Assembly: GCF_900114535.1 (NCBI RefSeq)
Contig: NZ_FOTK01000011.1
Location: 89,593-153,592, forward strand
Direction: 5' to 3'
Source: Methylobacterium pseudosasicola
Lineage (GTDB): Bacteria; Pseudomonadota; Alphaproteobacteria; Rhizobiales; Beijerinckiaceae
DNA: 64,000 bases
A program made the translations under genes and the position numbers. The notes beneath the pieces were generated by a model. That model saw nothing but the letters and a program-made list of their open reading frames with translations. It was not told the origin of the DNA and did no database searches. This document shows positions 27,699-36,774 of this stretch, one piece after another; within the stretch, counting starts at the first letter, position 1, and each line of letters begins with the position of its first letter.

Positions 27699-27747
27699 GC
27701 GAAAGCGGTCCAGTCGATTTTCGGAAATCGGACCTTTCGCCTGGTCC
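27699..27747. promoter_or_regulatory. Candidate MocR operator in the mocR-paiB divergent region
   Basis: Three GGTCC boxes lie at 27707-27711 (+), 27730-27734 (-) and 27743-27747 (+), with short inverted repeats between them (cgattt/aaatcg 27715-27730; gcgaaa/tttcgc 27699-27740). Mixed direct and inverted boxes close to the regulator start are typical of MocR sites. Assignment is by position and symmetry only. Confidence 0.5.
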
Positions 27748-27790
27748 GCTGCACGGTCAAGCCTAGCGGCGTTGGAAGGGAGGGATTCGG

Positions 27791-28417
27791 ATGTACCAGC
27801 CGCCGCAGTTTCGGGACGACACGCTTGCGGCGCAGCACGAGCTGATCCGTACCTATCCGCTGGGTCTTCTGGTCACCGGCGGCGCGGACGGCCTGGTCGC
27901 CAACCCGGTGCCGTTCCTGCTGGACGAGGCCGGCCCGCACGGCACCCTGCGCGCCCATCTCGCCCGCGCCAACCCGCAATGGCAGGCGCTGGCCGAGGCC
28001 GAGGAATGCCTCGTCGTGTTCCAGGGTCCACAGGGCTACGTCACCCCCGGCTGGTACGCGAGCAAGCGCGAGCACGGCCGGGTGGTGCCGACTTGGAACT
28101 ACGCTACCGTCCACGCCTGGGGCCGGCCGCTTGTGATCGAGGATGCGGACTGGCTGCGCCGCCAGATCGCCGACCTCACCGCCCTGCGCGAGGCGCCGCG
28201 CGCCGCGCCCTGGGCCGTGGACGACGCGCCCGCGCCGTTCGTGGCGGCACAGCTGCGCGCCATCGTCGGCATCGAGATCCCGATCACCCGCATCGAGGGG
28301 AAGTGGAAGATGAGCCAGAACAGGCCCGAGGCAGACCGGACCGGCGTGATCGCCGGGATGCGGGCGGAAGGCGAGACGATCCTCGCCGATATGGTCGCCG
28401 CGCGGAGCGGATCATGA
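27791..28417 (+). CDS. PaiB-type FMN-binding negative transcriptional regulator
   Basis: 208 residues. The start MYQPPQFRDD and the blocks PLGLLVTGG, LRAHLARANPQW and WYASKREHGRVVPTWNY are characteristic of PaiB (FMN_bind_2), which has a flavin-reductase-like split barrel and was described in Bacillus with the PaiA acetyltransferase. Here it overlaps by 4 nt with a GNAT gene, recreating that pairing. It is transcribed away from the MocR regulator. Confidence 0.93.
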   Translation: MYQPPQFRDDTLAAQHELIRTYPLGLLVTGGADGLVANPVPFLLDEAGPHGTLRAHLARANPQWQALAEAEECLVVFQGPQGYVTPGWYASKREHGRVVPTWNYATVHAWGRPLVIEDADWLRRQIADLTALREAPRAAPWAVDDAPAPFVAAQLRAIVGIEIPITRIEGKWKMSQNRPEADRTGVIAGMRAEGETILADMVAARSGS

Positions 28418-29130
28418 GCCAGCGCCTCAACGCCTTCGGCCAGCCGATCGGCCCGGCCCTGCCGGACTGGACCCCGCGCCCTCGGCCGCCGCGGGCGCCG
28501 CTAGAGGGCCACTTCTGCCGGGTCGTGCCCTTGGACGCCGAAGCCCATGCGGCCGGCCTGTTCGCCACCTACAGCGCGGCGCCCGACCGGCGGAACTGGA
28601 CCTATCTGCCCGACGAGATGCCGGAGAGCGACGCCGAATTTCGCGCCCGGCTCGAAGCCAGGGCGGCGAGCGAGGATCCGCTGTTTTACACGATCCTCGA
28701 CCGGGCGAGCGGCGTACCGCTGGGGATTGCCTCGTATCTTCGGATCGATCCGGGCAACGGCGTGATCGAGGTCGGCCATCTGCATTTCGGCCCGCGGCTT
28801 CAGCGCGCGCCCGCGGCCACCGAGGCGATGGCGCTGATGATGGCCCGGGCCTTCGACGAACTCGGCTACCGCCGCTACGAATGGAAATGCGACAGCCTCA
28901 ACGCCCCGTCCCGGGCGGCGGCGCTGCGCTACGGCTTCACCTTCGAGGGCATCTTTCGCAATGCCACGGTGGTGAAGGGGCGTTCCCGCGACACGGCGTG
29001 GTTTTCGATCACGGACGCGGACTGGCCGCGGGTGCGGGCGGGCTTCAAGGCTTGGCTCGACCCGGCGAACTTCGATGGAGAGGGCCGGCAGCGGCGTGGG
29101 CTCGCCGCGTTGCGCGCCGAGCCCAACTGA
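28414..29130 (+). CDS. GNAT family N-acetyltransferase (RimJ/RimL type)
   Basis: 238 residues from an ATG overlapping paiB by 4 nt. The Acetyltransf_3 pattern is clear: LFYTILDRASGVPLGIASYL, GHLHFGPRLQRAPAATEAM and YEWKCDSLNAPSRAAALRYGF, with RNATVVKGRSRDTAWFSITD at the end. The family often acetylates amino groups of small amines or peptides. Coupling with PaiB suggests amine or polyamine acetylation, by analogy with PaiA. Confidence 0.9.
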   Translation: MSQRLNAFGQPIGPALPDWTPRPRPPRAPLEGHFCRVVPLDAEAHAAGLFATYSAAPDRRNWTYLPDEMPESDAEFRARLEARAASEDPLFYTILDRASGVPLGIASYLRIDPGNGVIEVGHLHFGPRLQRAPAATEAMALMMARAFDELGYRRYEWKCDSLNAPSRAAALRYGFTFEGIFRNATVVKGRSRDTAWFSITDADWPRVRAGFKAWLDPANFDGEGRQRRGLAALRAEPN

Positions 29131-29132
29131 TC

Positions 29133-30680
29133 TCAGCCCCCGGCGGCCAAGAATGCCTCCGCGGTGCGCAAGCTCAGCGCCATGATGGTCAGGGCGGGGT
29201 TAGCCGCCAGCGAACTCGGGAAGGTCGAGCCGTCGCAAATCCAGAGGTTGTCGATGTCGAAGCTGCGGCCGACGGGATCGACCACGGCGCTCGACCCGTC
29301 ACGACCCATCCGGCATGTACCGATCGTGTGGGCGACGCGCTCCAGCACCCAGATGTCCTCGGCGCCGGCCGCCTGCCAGAGGTCGCGCATCACCTTTGTG
29401 GCGTGGGCGTTGAGGCGCTCCTCATTGGTGCCGTAGCCGAAGCTGATCTGCGCCTTGCGCATCCCGCGGGCGTCGGTCTCGTCGGACAGGGTCAGCACGT
29501 TGGCGTCGCAGGGCAGCGTCTCGCCGTTGATGCCGATGCCGGCGACGTGATTGTAGCCGTCGAGATAGTCGAGCAGGGGCTGCCCCCACAGGCCGCGCCC
29601 GCGCGCCACCGCGTTGCCGAAGGTCAGCGGCACGACTCCGAGACTCTGGATCAGGTAGCCGCCGGCGAAATCCGCCCCGGCGCGGATGAAATCCTCGGTG
29701 ATCAGCGATGAGGGATAGCCGCGATTCATCCGCACCTCGTTGGCGAAGGTGCCCCAGACCTGCGTTGCGACGTGGCCCATGTAGTTGCGGCCGACCTGAT
29801 CGCTGGAATTGGCGAGCCCGAGATGCAGCAGCAGCCGCGGCGTCTCGACGGCGCCGGCGCAGAGGAACACCGCGCCGCAACGCTGGCGCCGCTCCTGTCC
29901 GTCTTGAGTGTAGACCACCGCCGTGACCCGGCCGTCGGTGCCGCGCTCGAGCCCGTGGACGAAGGCCTCTGCCCGGATCTCCGCGCCGCGGGCGACCGCG
30001 AGCGGCAAATAGGTGACGTCCATGCTGGTTTTAGCGCCGTTGCGGCAGCCCTGGTGGCAGAAGCCGCAATTGATGCAGGCGTTGCGGTGGGGGCCGTCCT
30101 CGGATTGGAACGCCTGCGAGACCACCGCCGCGGGGGCGTCGGCCCAGCGGATGCCGAGCGCGTCGCAGGCGCCGGCCATGATCTGCGCAGGCGCATTGCG
30201 TGGCACCGGGGGCAGGGGATAGCGGCGACCCGGATCCCAGGGATAGGATTGCGGCCCCGAGACGCCGATGAAGCGCTCGACCCGCTCGTAGAACGGCGCC
30301 AGCTCCTCGTAGCTCAGGGGCCAGTCGACGCCCTCGCCGCTCTCCGTGTGGAGGCGCAGGTCGCGGGCATCAGCCCGGGGCACGAAAGCGCCCCAATGAA
30401 GGGTCGAGCCGCCGACGCCAGTGCCGCTGTTGTTGGCCCCGAACGCCTCCGGCGTGGAGCCACCGCTCAGGCGCTCATCGGTCCAGTAGATCTCGTCCGC
30501 CAGGGTCTCGTCGAAGGCGAAGCGTTCCGGGGTGAAGTTCGGCCCCGCCTCCAAAGCCACGACCTTCAGGCCGGCCGCGGCCAGCCGGGCGAGCAACGGC
30601 GCGCCGCCCGCCCCGGTGCCGACAATGACGGCGTCGACCGCCTCGTCCGTGCGGTAGGTCCGCATCCCGTCGAGATTCAT
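29133..30680 (-). CDS. GMC oxidoreductase with Cys cluster (FAD-dependent sugar/alcohol dehydrogenase)
   Basis: 515 residues. The FAD motif [15 protein letters not shown] is at residues 20-34 and ALEAGP at 42-47. A four-Cys run, CxxCxxCxxxC (Cys202, 205, 208, 212), matches the insert that binds a 3Fe-4S cluster in FAD-glucose dehydrogenase alpha subunits. The C-terminal active site region HTIGTCRMG and [16 protein letters not shown] are intact. No signal peptide. Such enzymes normally need a small subunit-3/gamma partner, which is here the C-terminal half of the overlapping upstream gene (4-nt overlap). Substrate unknown. Confidence 0.9.
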   Translation of the reverse strand: MNLDGMRTYRTDEAVDAVIVGTGAGGAPLLARLAAAGLKVVALEAGPNFTPERFAFDETLADEIYWTDERLSGGSTPEAFGANNSGTGVGGSTLHWGAFVPRADARDLRLHTESGEGVDWPLSYEELAPFYERVERFIGVSGPQSYPWDPGRRYPLPPVPRNAPAQIMAGACDALGIRWADAPAAVVSQAFQSEDGPHRNACINCGFCHQGCRNGAKTSMDVTYLPLAVARGAEIRAEAFVHGLERGTDGRVTAVVYTQDGQERRQRCGAVFLCAGAVETPRLLLHLGLANSSDQVGRNYMGHVATQVWGTFANEVRMNRGYPSSLITEDFIRAGADFAGGYLIQSLGVVPLTFGNAVARGRGLWGQPLLDYLDGYNHVAGIGINGETLPCDANVLTLSDETDARGMRKAQISFGYGTNEERLNAHATKVMRDLWQAAGAEDIWVLERVAHTIGTCRMGRDGSSAVVDPVGRSFDIDNLWICDGSTFPSSLAANPALTIMALSLRTAEAFLAAGG

Positions 30681-32101
30681 CGGACCGCCTCCTGATGGGC
30701 CGGGCGCGGTTCCCAGGGTTCCGGCGTATCAGGCCCGACCTGATGGAAGCCCGGAAGCCCGTCCGCGATCGGGCCCGGCCGGTCGCCGCCGGCGCCGATG
30801 CCGGAAAAGCCGACCCGGGCCAGGGCCGCCGGATGGGCAAGCCACAGGCGCACCACGTCAGCCCGCAAATCCTCGAACCAGAACCGCATCCGGTCGTCGT
30901 CGAGGCGACCGCCGAGCGTCTCCGGCACCGACAGCTGGCCGCGTTCGGCCAGCGTCAGCAGCGCGTCCTGCTCCCGGCCGTCGAGGACGACGAAGGGCCG
31001 GCTGTTAGCGGCGCGGGCCGCTGCGTCGAGGGTGCGCAAGGCGACCCGATAGGCCTCCGGGTCCGGCGGCAGCGCGACGAAACGCCAGCCGTCGCCGGCT
31101 CCGGAGGCCAGGCGCGTGTCGAGCCGAGCGGCGACGTCCACGCCCGGCGTCGGCAGGACGCGGGCGCAGGCGGCGCGCAGGATCGCCAGTTCCACCGGAT
31201 CGAGCGCTTCCGGCTGGTAGGCCGGATCGTCGGGCTCCGCGCGTTCCTCCAGAGCGCTGCGCAGGCGGCTGTTGACCCGCTCGGACGCGATCAGCGCGGC
31301 GTAGGCCGGCGGCACCTCGGGCGCCTGAGCACCATCCGCGCGTGGCCGGTCATCGAAATGCTTGCGCAGCAGATCGGACAGGGCCTCGGGACGCTCCAGG
31401 GGCAAGAGATGACCGACGCCATCGACTGTGACGACCCGGTGATATGCAAGGTGTGGCGCCATCAGGGCGTGCTGCGCATCGGCACCGAGATCGGCATCCT
31501 CGGAGCCGGCCAGGATCAGGGCCGGCGTGCGCAGGATGCCGACCCGGCGGCTCAGATCCTCGTGAGAACCGGCTTCGAGCCAAGCCTTCCAGGCGGCCGG
31601 CGCAGCCTGCAGCACATCGGCGACCGCGCGGGCCTCGATCTCTGGGTCGAGCCCATCGCCGACATTCGCGCGCACGAACGCCTTCGCCTCGCGCAGGCGT
31701 GTCTCCGGATCGGCGTCGATCCAAGCGAGCATCTTGGCGCGACGATCCTCCGGTATCGGCTCCGGGCTGGGCGGCGAGCCCGAGATCAGGATCAGATCGG
31801 TGAGTCCGTCCAGGCCTGCATCGCCGTCCTCGGAGCGGCGGGCGAGGGCCAGGGCCACCTTCGCGCCCATGCTGTGGCCCGCGATGGCGAAGCGCGCCGG
31901 TGCCCGGGATCGGATCACGGCCGCCACGTGGTCGGCCATGGCGTCGACGGAAAAGCCCGACGCCCCGGCGGCGTTGCCGAAGCCCGGCAGGTCTACGGGC
32001 ACGCAGGTCGGCGTATCGCCGAGGGCACGGGACAGAAGCTCCCAGCTTCGGGCGCTGCCGCCAAGGAAATGGAGTGCGAAGAGGAAGTCAGGCGCGGACA
32101 T
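30677..32101 (-). CDS. Fusion: alpha/beta hydrolase + gluconate 2-dehydrogenase subunit 3-like domain
   Basis: 474 residues in one uninterrupted frame. Residues 1-255 are an alpha/beta hydrolase: oxyanion region [10 protein letters not shown], nucleophile Ser77 in GHSMG, acid in [12 protein letters not shown] and His in [13 protein letters not shown]. Residues about 270-440 match the gluconate-dehydrogenase subunit 3 fold ([43 protein letters not shown]). Subunit 3 usually carries a Tat signal that carries its partner across the membrane; here a cytoplasmic-looking hydrolase replaces it. A lactonase-plus-dehydrogenase role is an inference. Confidence 0.88.
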   Translation of the reverse strand: MSAPDFLFALHFLGGSARSWELLSRALGDTPTCVPVDLPGFGNAAGASGFSVDAMADHVAAVIRSRAPARFAIAGHSMGAKVALALARRSEDGDAGLDGLTDLILISGSPPSPEPIPEDRRAKMLAWIDADPETRLREAKAFVRANVGDGLDPEIEARAVADVLQAAPAAWKAWLEAGSHEDLSRRVGILRTPALILAGSEDADLGADAQHALMAPHLAYHRVVTVDGVGHLLPLERPEALSDLLRKHFDDRPRADGAQAPEVPPAYAALIASERVNSRLRSALEERAEPDDPAYQPEALDPVELAILRAACARVLPTPGVDVAARLDTRLASGAGDGWRFVALPPDPEAYRVALRTLDAAARAANSRPFVVLDGREQDALLTLAERGQLSVPETLGGRLDDDRMRFWFEDLRADVVRLWLAHPAALARVGFSGIGAGGDRPGPIADGLPGFHQVGPDTPEPWEPRPAHQEAVR

Positions 32102-32217
32102 GATGCGGACATCGCGCGAGGCTGGAACGCTTCAAGCGTACGCGACGCCGCATGGACCCGATCGCATTGGGGTGGCGCGCTCCCGATCGGCATGGGATCA
32201 AACGGCCGGAGCGAATC

Positions 32218-32973
32218 ATGACGTCCGACATTGATCTGGCCTGGCGCGTAGAAGAGGCCTGCCTCAACGCCTGGCCGAGCCCGCGCCAGCTCCTCGTCCA
32301 CGGCTACCTGCTGCGCGCCACCGGCGGCACCTCGAAGCGACAGAACTCCGTGAACCCCCTGCGCGGCAGCGGCGCCCCCGAGCCGGCGATCGCGGCCGGC
32401 GAGGCGCACTACGCGGCCCTCGGCCGCCGGGCGATCTTCCGGGTGCCGGCGATCGCGCCGCAGATGGAGCCGCTCCTGACCGGCGGCGCTTACACCGTCG
32501 TCGACGAGACCTGCACGCTGTTCCGCGCTCTCGACGACCTGTCGGCCGGCCCGGACCCGGCAGTCAGGCTCATGTCTGCGCCCGATGCCGCGTGGCTGGC
32601 CGTGCGCGACGCAGTGAACCGGGCCGACGCGGCCGCCGCGCAGGCGTTTCGCGACACCGTGGAGACCCTGATCCTGCCACGGGCCTTCTCGGCGGCGACA
32701 GTGGACGGCGGCATCGGCGCCTTCGCTTTCGGGGTGCTCGACGGCGATGTTTTAGTGATCGAGTCGGTGGCGACGGTCGAGCATCTGCGCGGACGCGGCC
32801 ATGCCAAACGCGCCGTGTGTGCGCTGCTGCACTGGGCTCGGGGGCAGGGCGCTCGGGCGGCCTGCCTTCAAGTGGTCGCGGCGAATAAGCCAGCCCGGGC
32901 GCTGTACCGGGGGCTGGGATTCGAGCGGGAGCTGTACCGATATCACTACTGGGTCGGGCCGGAGCCAACGTGA
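32218..32973 (+). CDS. GNAT family N-acetyltransferase
   Basis: 251 residues. The C-terminal half is a standard GNAT domain with the acetyl-CoA loop ESVATVEHLRGRGHAKRAVCALLHWA and the closing block ANKPARALYRGLGFERELYRYHYW. The N-terminal half (residues 1-110) looks like a second, degenerate GNAT or a substrate domain, with RQNSVNPL as in proteins that often follow oxidoreductase loci. Divergent from the hydrolase fusion gene. Substrate unknown. Confidence 0.87.
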   Translation: MTSDIDLAWRVEEACLNAWPSPRQLLVHGYLLRATGGTSKRQNSVNPLRGSGAPEPAIAAGEAHYAALGRRAIFRVPAIAPQMEPLLTGGAYTVVDETCTLFRALDDLSAGPDPAVRLMSAPDAAWLAVRDAVNRADAAAAQAFRDTVETLILPRAFSAATVDGGIGAFAFGVLDGDVLVIESVATVEHLRGRGHAKRAVCALLHWARGQGARAACLQVVAANKPARALYRGLGFERELYRYHYWVGPEPT

Positions 32974-32980
32974 TCTATCG

Positions 32981-33442
32981 CTAGAATGGCGAGTTCTCGG
33001 CGGGTTTTTCGAAAGCCCGTAAATAATCAGAAACGCGGTCCCGCAGATGCGGCACCGCCTGCGGATGGGCGATGAACCGCGCGGCCGGCATCAAAGTCCA
33101 ATCGGTGCCTTCGTTTCCGAAGCGGATCTTCTCGACTTCGACCGGCCGTAGAGACGCGGCGCAGAAAAAGGCCGAGGCCCCAGTGCCGGACCAGCTCGGA
33201 TAGCGACGCTGCCAGACGATCCGCTCAGGCTCGATGAGCAGGCCGAACTCTTCGTGGGTCTCGCGCAGCGCGCAGTCCGCCGGCGACTCGGCGTTCTCCC
33301 GACCGCCTCCGGGAAGATCCCAGAGCGCGGGAAACGGGATATCCGGCCGGTCGTCCCGCCGGTAGACGAGGATCTCGTCACCGAGGACCAGGGCGATCTT
33401 CGCGCCCGTGAACGGCCGCCCGTCCCAGATGTCGATCGGCAC
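32981..33442 (-). CDS. NUDIX hydrolase
   Basis: 153 residues. The Nudix box Gx5Ex7REUxEExGU is intact: GGRENAE then RETHEEFGL (about residues 46-68). It would hydrolyse a nucleoside diphosphate-linked compound using Mg2+. It is convergent with the GNAT gene (7-nt gap) and lies 23 nt after xseA on the same strand, so it may be co-transcribed with xseA. The specific substrate cannot be inferred. Confidence 0.92.
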   Translation of the reverse strand: MPIDIWDGRPFTGAKIALVLGDEILVYRRDDRPDIPFPALWDLPGGGRENAESPADCALRETHEEFGLLIEPERIVWQRRYPSWSGTGASAFFCAASLRPVEVEKIRFGNEGTDWTLMPAARFIAHPQAVPHLRDRVSDYLRAFEKPAENSPF

Positions 33443-33465
33443 GCTGTCTTGCCCCGACGCGCGGC

Positions 33466-35154
33466 TCAGAAAAGCGACCCTTGCCGCGTCGGTGCGGCGG
33501 TGCTCGCGGGCGTGCGCTTGCCGGTCTCCGCACCGGAGGCCGGCTGCGTCCGCGCAGCGCGCCGGGCGGGTTTCGCCGAAACGGACGGGTCGGCGGTCCC
33601 GTCCGGCACCGCATGCACGGTCCCGTCGGCGAATTGCAGGCTGAGGCGGCTGGCAGCGACGGCCTCGGCGGCGTGGCGGACCGGCAGGCCGGCGGCGTCG
33701 CGGACGAGGACGTAGCCGCGCTCCAGCACGGCCCGGTAGCTCAGCGAGCCGAGGAGATGCGCCAAGCCCTCCAGCCGGTCGCGGCGGCGCTCGACGCCGC
33801 GCAGGCCAGCCTGGGTCAGGCGGTTCGACAGGGCGACGAGGCGGTCGGCCCGGCGCGCCTGCAGCGCCCGCGCCCGCTCCAGGCTGGCATCCCGGGCGAC
33901 GACCAGGCGCCGGCCGAGCTGGGCCAGGGCCTCGCCCTTGCGCTGGACGTCGTTGCGCAGGGCGGTGAGCGGCCGGTGATCGATCCGCGCCAGCCGCGCT
34001 CTGGCATTGGCGAGCGCGACGTCCGGCGAGCGGCGGGCCATCCGGTCAAGGAGGAGTTGCAGGCGGGCGCGGTGCCGGCTGGCGCCGGCCGCGAGCGCAG
34101 GGGCGAGGCGCGCCTCGGCGAGGTCGAGGCGCTGGCGCTTGGCCGCGAGCAGGGCGTCGGCGCTCGGCAGGGCGCGAGCGAGAGCGCGCAAATCCGAACG
34201 ATCGCGCTCGACCCGGCGGCCGATCGACCCGATGGCCCGGGCGGAGAGGTCCGACACCGTGGCGATCAAATCGGCGCGGACCGGCACGGCCATCTCGGCG
34301 GCGCCCGTCGGGGTCGGCGCCCGTCGGTCGGAGACGTAGTCGATCAGGGTGGTGTCGGTCTCGTGCCCCACCGCGGAGATCAGCGGGATCGCGCTCTCGA
34401 AGGCGGCACGGACGACGCATTCCTCGTTGAAGGCCCACAGATCCTCGATGGAGCCGCCGCCCCGGGCGACGATCAGCACGTCCGGGCGCGGGATGGCGCT
34501 GCTTGGCCCCAGCGCGTTGAAGCCGCGGATCGCGGCAGCGACCTCTTCCGCCGCGCCGTCGCCCTGGACGCGCACCGGCCAGACCAGGACGGGGCGCGGG
34601 AACCGATCCTCCAGCCGGTGGAGGATGTCGCGGATCACCGCTCCGGTGGGCGAGGTGACGACGCCGACCACGCCCGGCAGATAGGGAATCGCCCGCTTGT
34701 GCTCCGGGGCGAACAGTCCCTCGGCGGCGAGAAGCTTCTTGCGCTCCTCCAGGAGGGCCATCCAGGCGCCGAGGCCGGCCGGCTCCAGGCTTTCGATGAC
34801 GATCTGGTACGAGGACTTGCCCGCGAAGGTCGTGATGCGCCCAGTTGCGACGACCTCAAGACCTTCCTGGGGCTTCTGGCGCAGGCGGCCGAACACGCCC
34901 TTCCACACCACCGCGTCGATCCGCGCCTGCCCGTCCTTCAGCGAGAAATAGGCATGGCCGGAGCCGTGCTGGCCGCGATAGCCGGAGATCTCGCCGCGCA
35001 GGCGGACATGGCCGAACGCGTCCTCCAGGGTGCGCTTGAGCGCGCCCGCCAACTCGCCGACCGACCATTCCGGCTGGTTGGCGGTGAGTACGCTGGTCGG
35101 CGGTATATCCGCCGCGGGCGAGGCTGCGGGGCGCGGAGGCGGCACGAGGGGCAT
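33466..35154 (-). CDS. xseA: Exodeoxyribonuclease VII large subunit
   Basis: 562 residues. The N-terminal OB-fold region (WSVGELAGALKRTLEDAFGHVRLRGEISGY) and catalytic domain (GVVTSPTGAVIRDILHRL...VLIVARGGGSIEDLWAFNEE, SAVGHETDTTLIDYVSDRRAPTPTGAAE) are typical. XseA with XseB degrades single-stranded DNA in both directions. A basic Ala/Arg/Lys/Pro tail of about 60 residues extends beyond the usual end. xseB is not in the window. Confidence 0.96.
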   Translation of the reverse strand: MPLVPPPRPAASPAADIPPTSVLTANQPEWSVGELAGALKRTLEDAFGHVRLRGEISGYRGQHGSGHAYFSLKDGQARIDAVVWKGVFGRLRQKPQEGLEVVATGRITTFAGKSSYQIVIESLEPAGLGAWMALLEERKKLLAAEGLFAPEHKRAIPYLPGVVGVVTSPTGAVIRDILHRLEDRFPRPVLVWPVRVQGDGAAEEVAAAIRGFNALGPSSAIPRPDVLIVARGGGSIEDLWAFNEECVVRAAFESAIPLISAVGHETDTTLIDYVSDRRAPTPTGAAEMAVPVRADLIATVSDLSARAIGSIGRRVERDRSDLRALARALPSADALLAAKRQRLDLAEARLAPALAAGASRHRARLQLLLDRMARRSPDVALANARARLARIDHRPLTALRNDVQRKGEALAQLGRRLVVARDASLERARALQARRADRLVALSNRLTQAGLRGVERRRDRLEGLAHLLGSLSYRAVLERGYVLVRDAAGLPVRHAAEAVAASRLSLQFADGTVHAVPDGTADPSVSAKPARRAARTQPASGAETGKRTPASTAAPTRQGSLF

Positions 35155-35204
35155 GGGCGGACGCTAGGCGGCCTTAGCCGGAAGGTCAAAGGTCGAGAGG
35201 CAGC

Positions 35205-36677
35205 CTATTCCACGACCAGTTCACGCGGCGCGTCCGAGATCGCCACCCGCGGCACGAACAGCGACAGCAGCAGCGTCAGCGACGCCACGGCAAAAACCGT
35301 CCAGAACGTGCCGTGGAGGGCGTGCTGAAGCCCGTCCCGGATCGCGTCGCCGCCGGCGCCGAGGCTGGCGGGATCGTCGAGGAGGCGGCGGAGCTGGTCA
35401 GAATCCACCGCCGGTCCGCTCGCCGGATGCACCAGCCGATAGTTCAGCACGGCGCCCAAGGCGGTGGCCCCCAGGGTCGAGCCGAGGTTGCGAGCAAAAA
35501 TGTTCGAGGCGGTCGCGGCGCCGCGCTGGGCCCAGGCGACGCTGTCCTGGATGATCACGATGGCGGCGGTCGAGAGGAAACCCATCCCCAGCCCCATCAC
35601 GATCGAGCCGCAGGCGGCCACGATCGGCGAGGTCGCGGAGCCCAGGGCGACGAAAGCGGTGGCACCGAGCGGCAGCAGGGTCGCGCCGACCAGAAGCGTC
35701 GGGCGGAGGCCGAAGCGCACGAAGTTGCGCGCCGCCGTGGTTGCGCCGATTGGCCAGCCGAGCACCATCAGGGTCAGGGTCATGCCGGCGATCAGAGGCG
35801 ATTGCCGCAGCACGCCCTGGACGTACATCGGCAGGAAGGCGGTCAGGCCGATCACTGTCATGCCGGAAAGCAGTGTCGCGGCGTTGGCGGTGGCGATCGG
35901 GCGCTGCATCCACAAGCGGATGTCGAGCATCGGGTCGGTGGCCCGGCGCTCCTGCAGCACGAACAGGAAGGCGGCGACCACGAAGCCGAGGGCCGGCCAC
36001 AGGGCTGCCGCGGCCGAGGTGCCGGCCTCGGTCAGCGCCATCATGAGCGCGGCGATGGCCGCGGTGAACAGGGCGGCGCCCAGCGCATCGATCGGGCGGC
36101 TGCGGCGCTCGACGCTCTCCCGCAGGAACGCCAGGAACAGCCCGGCCGCGATGACGCCGACGGGCAGGTTGATCCAAAAGATCCAGGGCCAACTCAGATG
36201 GCCGATGATCAGGCCGCCGACCAGCGGTCCGGCCACCGACGAGATGCCCCACACGCTGGCCAGATAGCCTTGGACCTTGCCGCGCTCCCGGGCCGGGTAG
36301 AGGTCGCCCACCACCGTCAGGCTCACCGGCTGGATCGCCCCGGCACCGACACCCTGCACCAGCCGGAACAGGATCAGCGAAGGCATCGACCAGGCGAGCC
36401 CGCAGAGCAGCGAGCCGGCCAGAAAGACTGCGATCCCGAACAGCAACACCGGGCGCCGCCCGTAGAGGTCGGACAGCTTGCCGAACACCACGGTGGTGGC
36501 GGTCTGGGTCAGCAAGAAGGAGCCGAACACCCAGGCGTAGAGGTGGAGGTCGCCCAGCTGCCCGGCGATCTGCGGCATGGCGGTCGAGACGATGGTCGCC
36601 TCGATGGCGATCATGAACATCGCCGCCATCACCGCGGCGAGGACCAGCGGGCGGCGCGTCTCGGAAGGGCTGGGCAT
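35205..36677 (-). CDS. MDR-family MFS transporter (DHA2, 14-TM type)
   Basis: 490 residues with about 14 membrane segments. Motif D1/C-type blocks include EATIVSTAMPQIAGQLGDLH and WVFGSFLLTQTATTVVFGKLSDLYGRRPVLL; antiporter motif C is visible near GISSVAGPLVGGLI. This subfamily exports drugs and toxic organics by proton antiport. It lies 50 nt upstream of xseA on the same strand, with no adjacent TetR regulator or HlyD partner. Confidence 0.92.
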   Translation of the reverse strand: MPSPSETRRPLVLAAVMAAMFMIAIEATIVSTAMPQIAGQLGDLHLYAWVFGSFLLTQTATTVVFGKLSDLYGRRPVLLFGIAVFLAGSLLCGLAWSMPSLILFRLVQGVGAGAIQPVSLTVVGDLYPARERGKVQGYLASVWGISSVAGPLVGGLIIGHLSWPWIFWINLPVGVIAAGLFLAFLRESVERRSRPIDALGAALFTAAIAALMMALTEAGTSAAAALWPALGFVVAAFLFVLQERRATDPMLDIRLWMQRPIATANAATLLSGMTVIGLTAFLPMYVQGVLRQSPLIAGMTLTLMVLGWPIGATTAARNFVRFGLRPTLLVGATLLPLGATAFVALGSATSPIVAACGSIVMGLGMGFLSTAAIVIIQDSVAWAQRGAATASNIFARNLGSTLGATALGAVLNYRLVHPASGPAVDSDQLRRLLDDPASLGAGGDAIRDGLQHALHGTFWTVFAVASLTLLLSLFVPRVAISDAPRELVVE

Positions 36678-36774
36678 GCGCGCGGTCTAGGCCCGCAGCC
36701 GCCTGCGACCTAGCGTCGAAGATGCGCTCCCGTCCGGCTGTGCTTCCGGGCCGTGCGAGAGCGCACATGAACGG

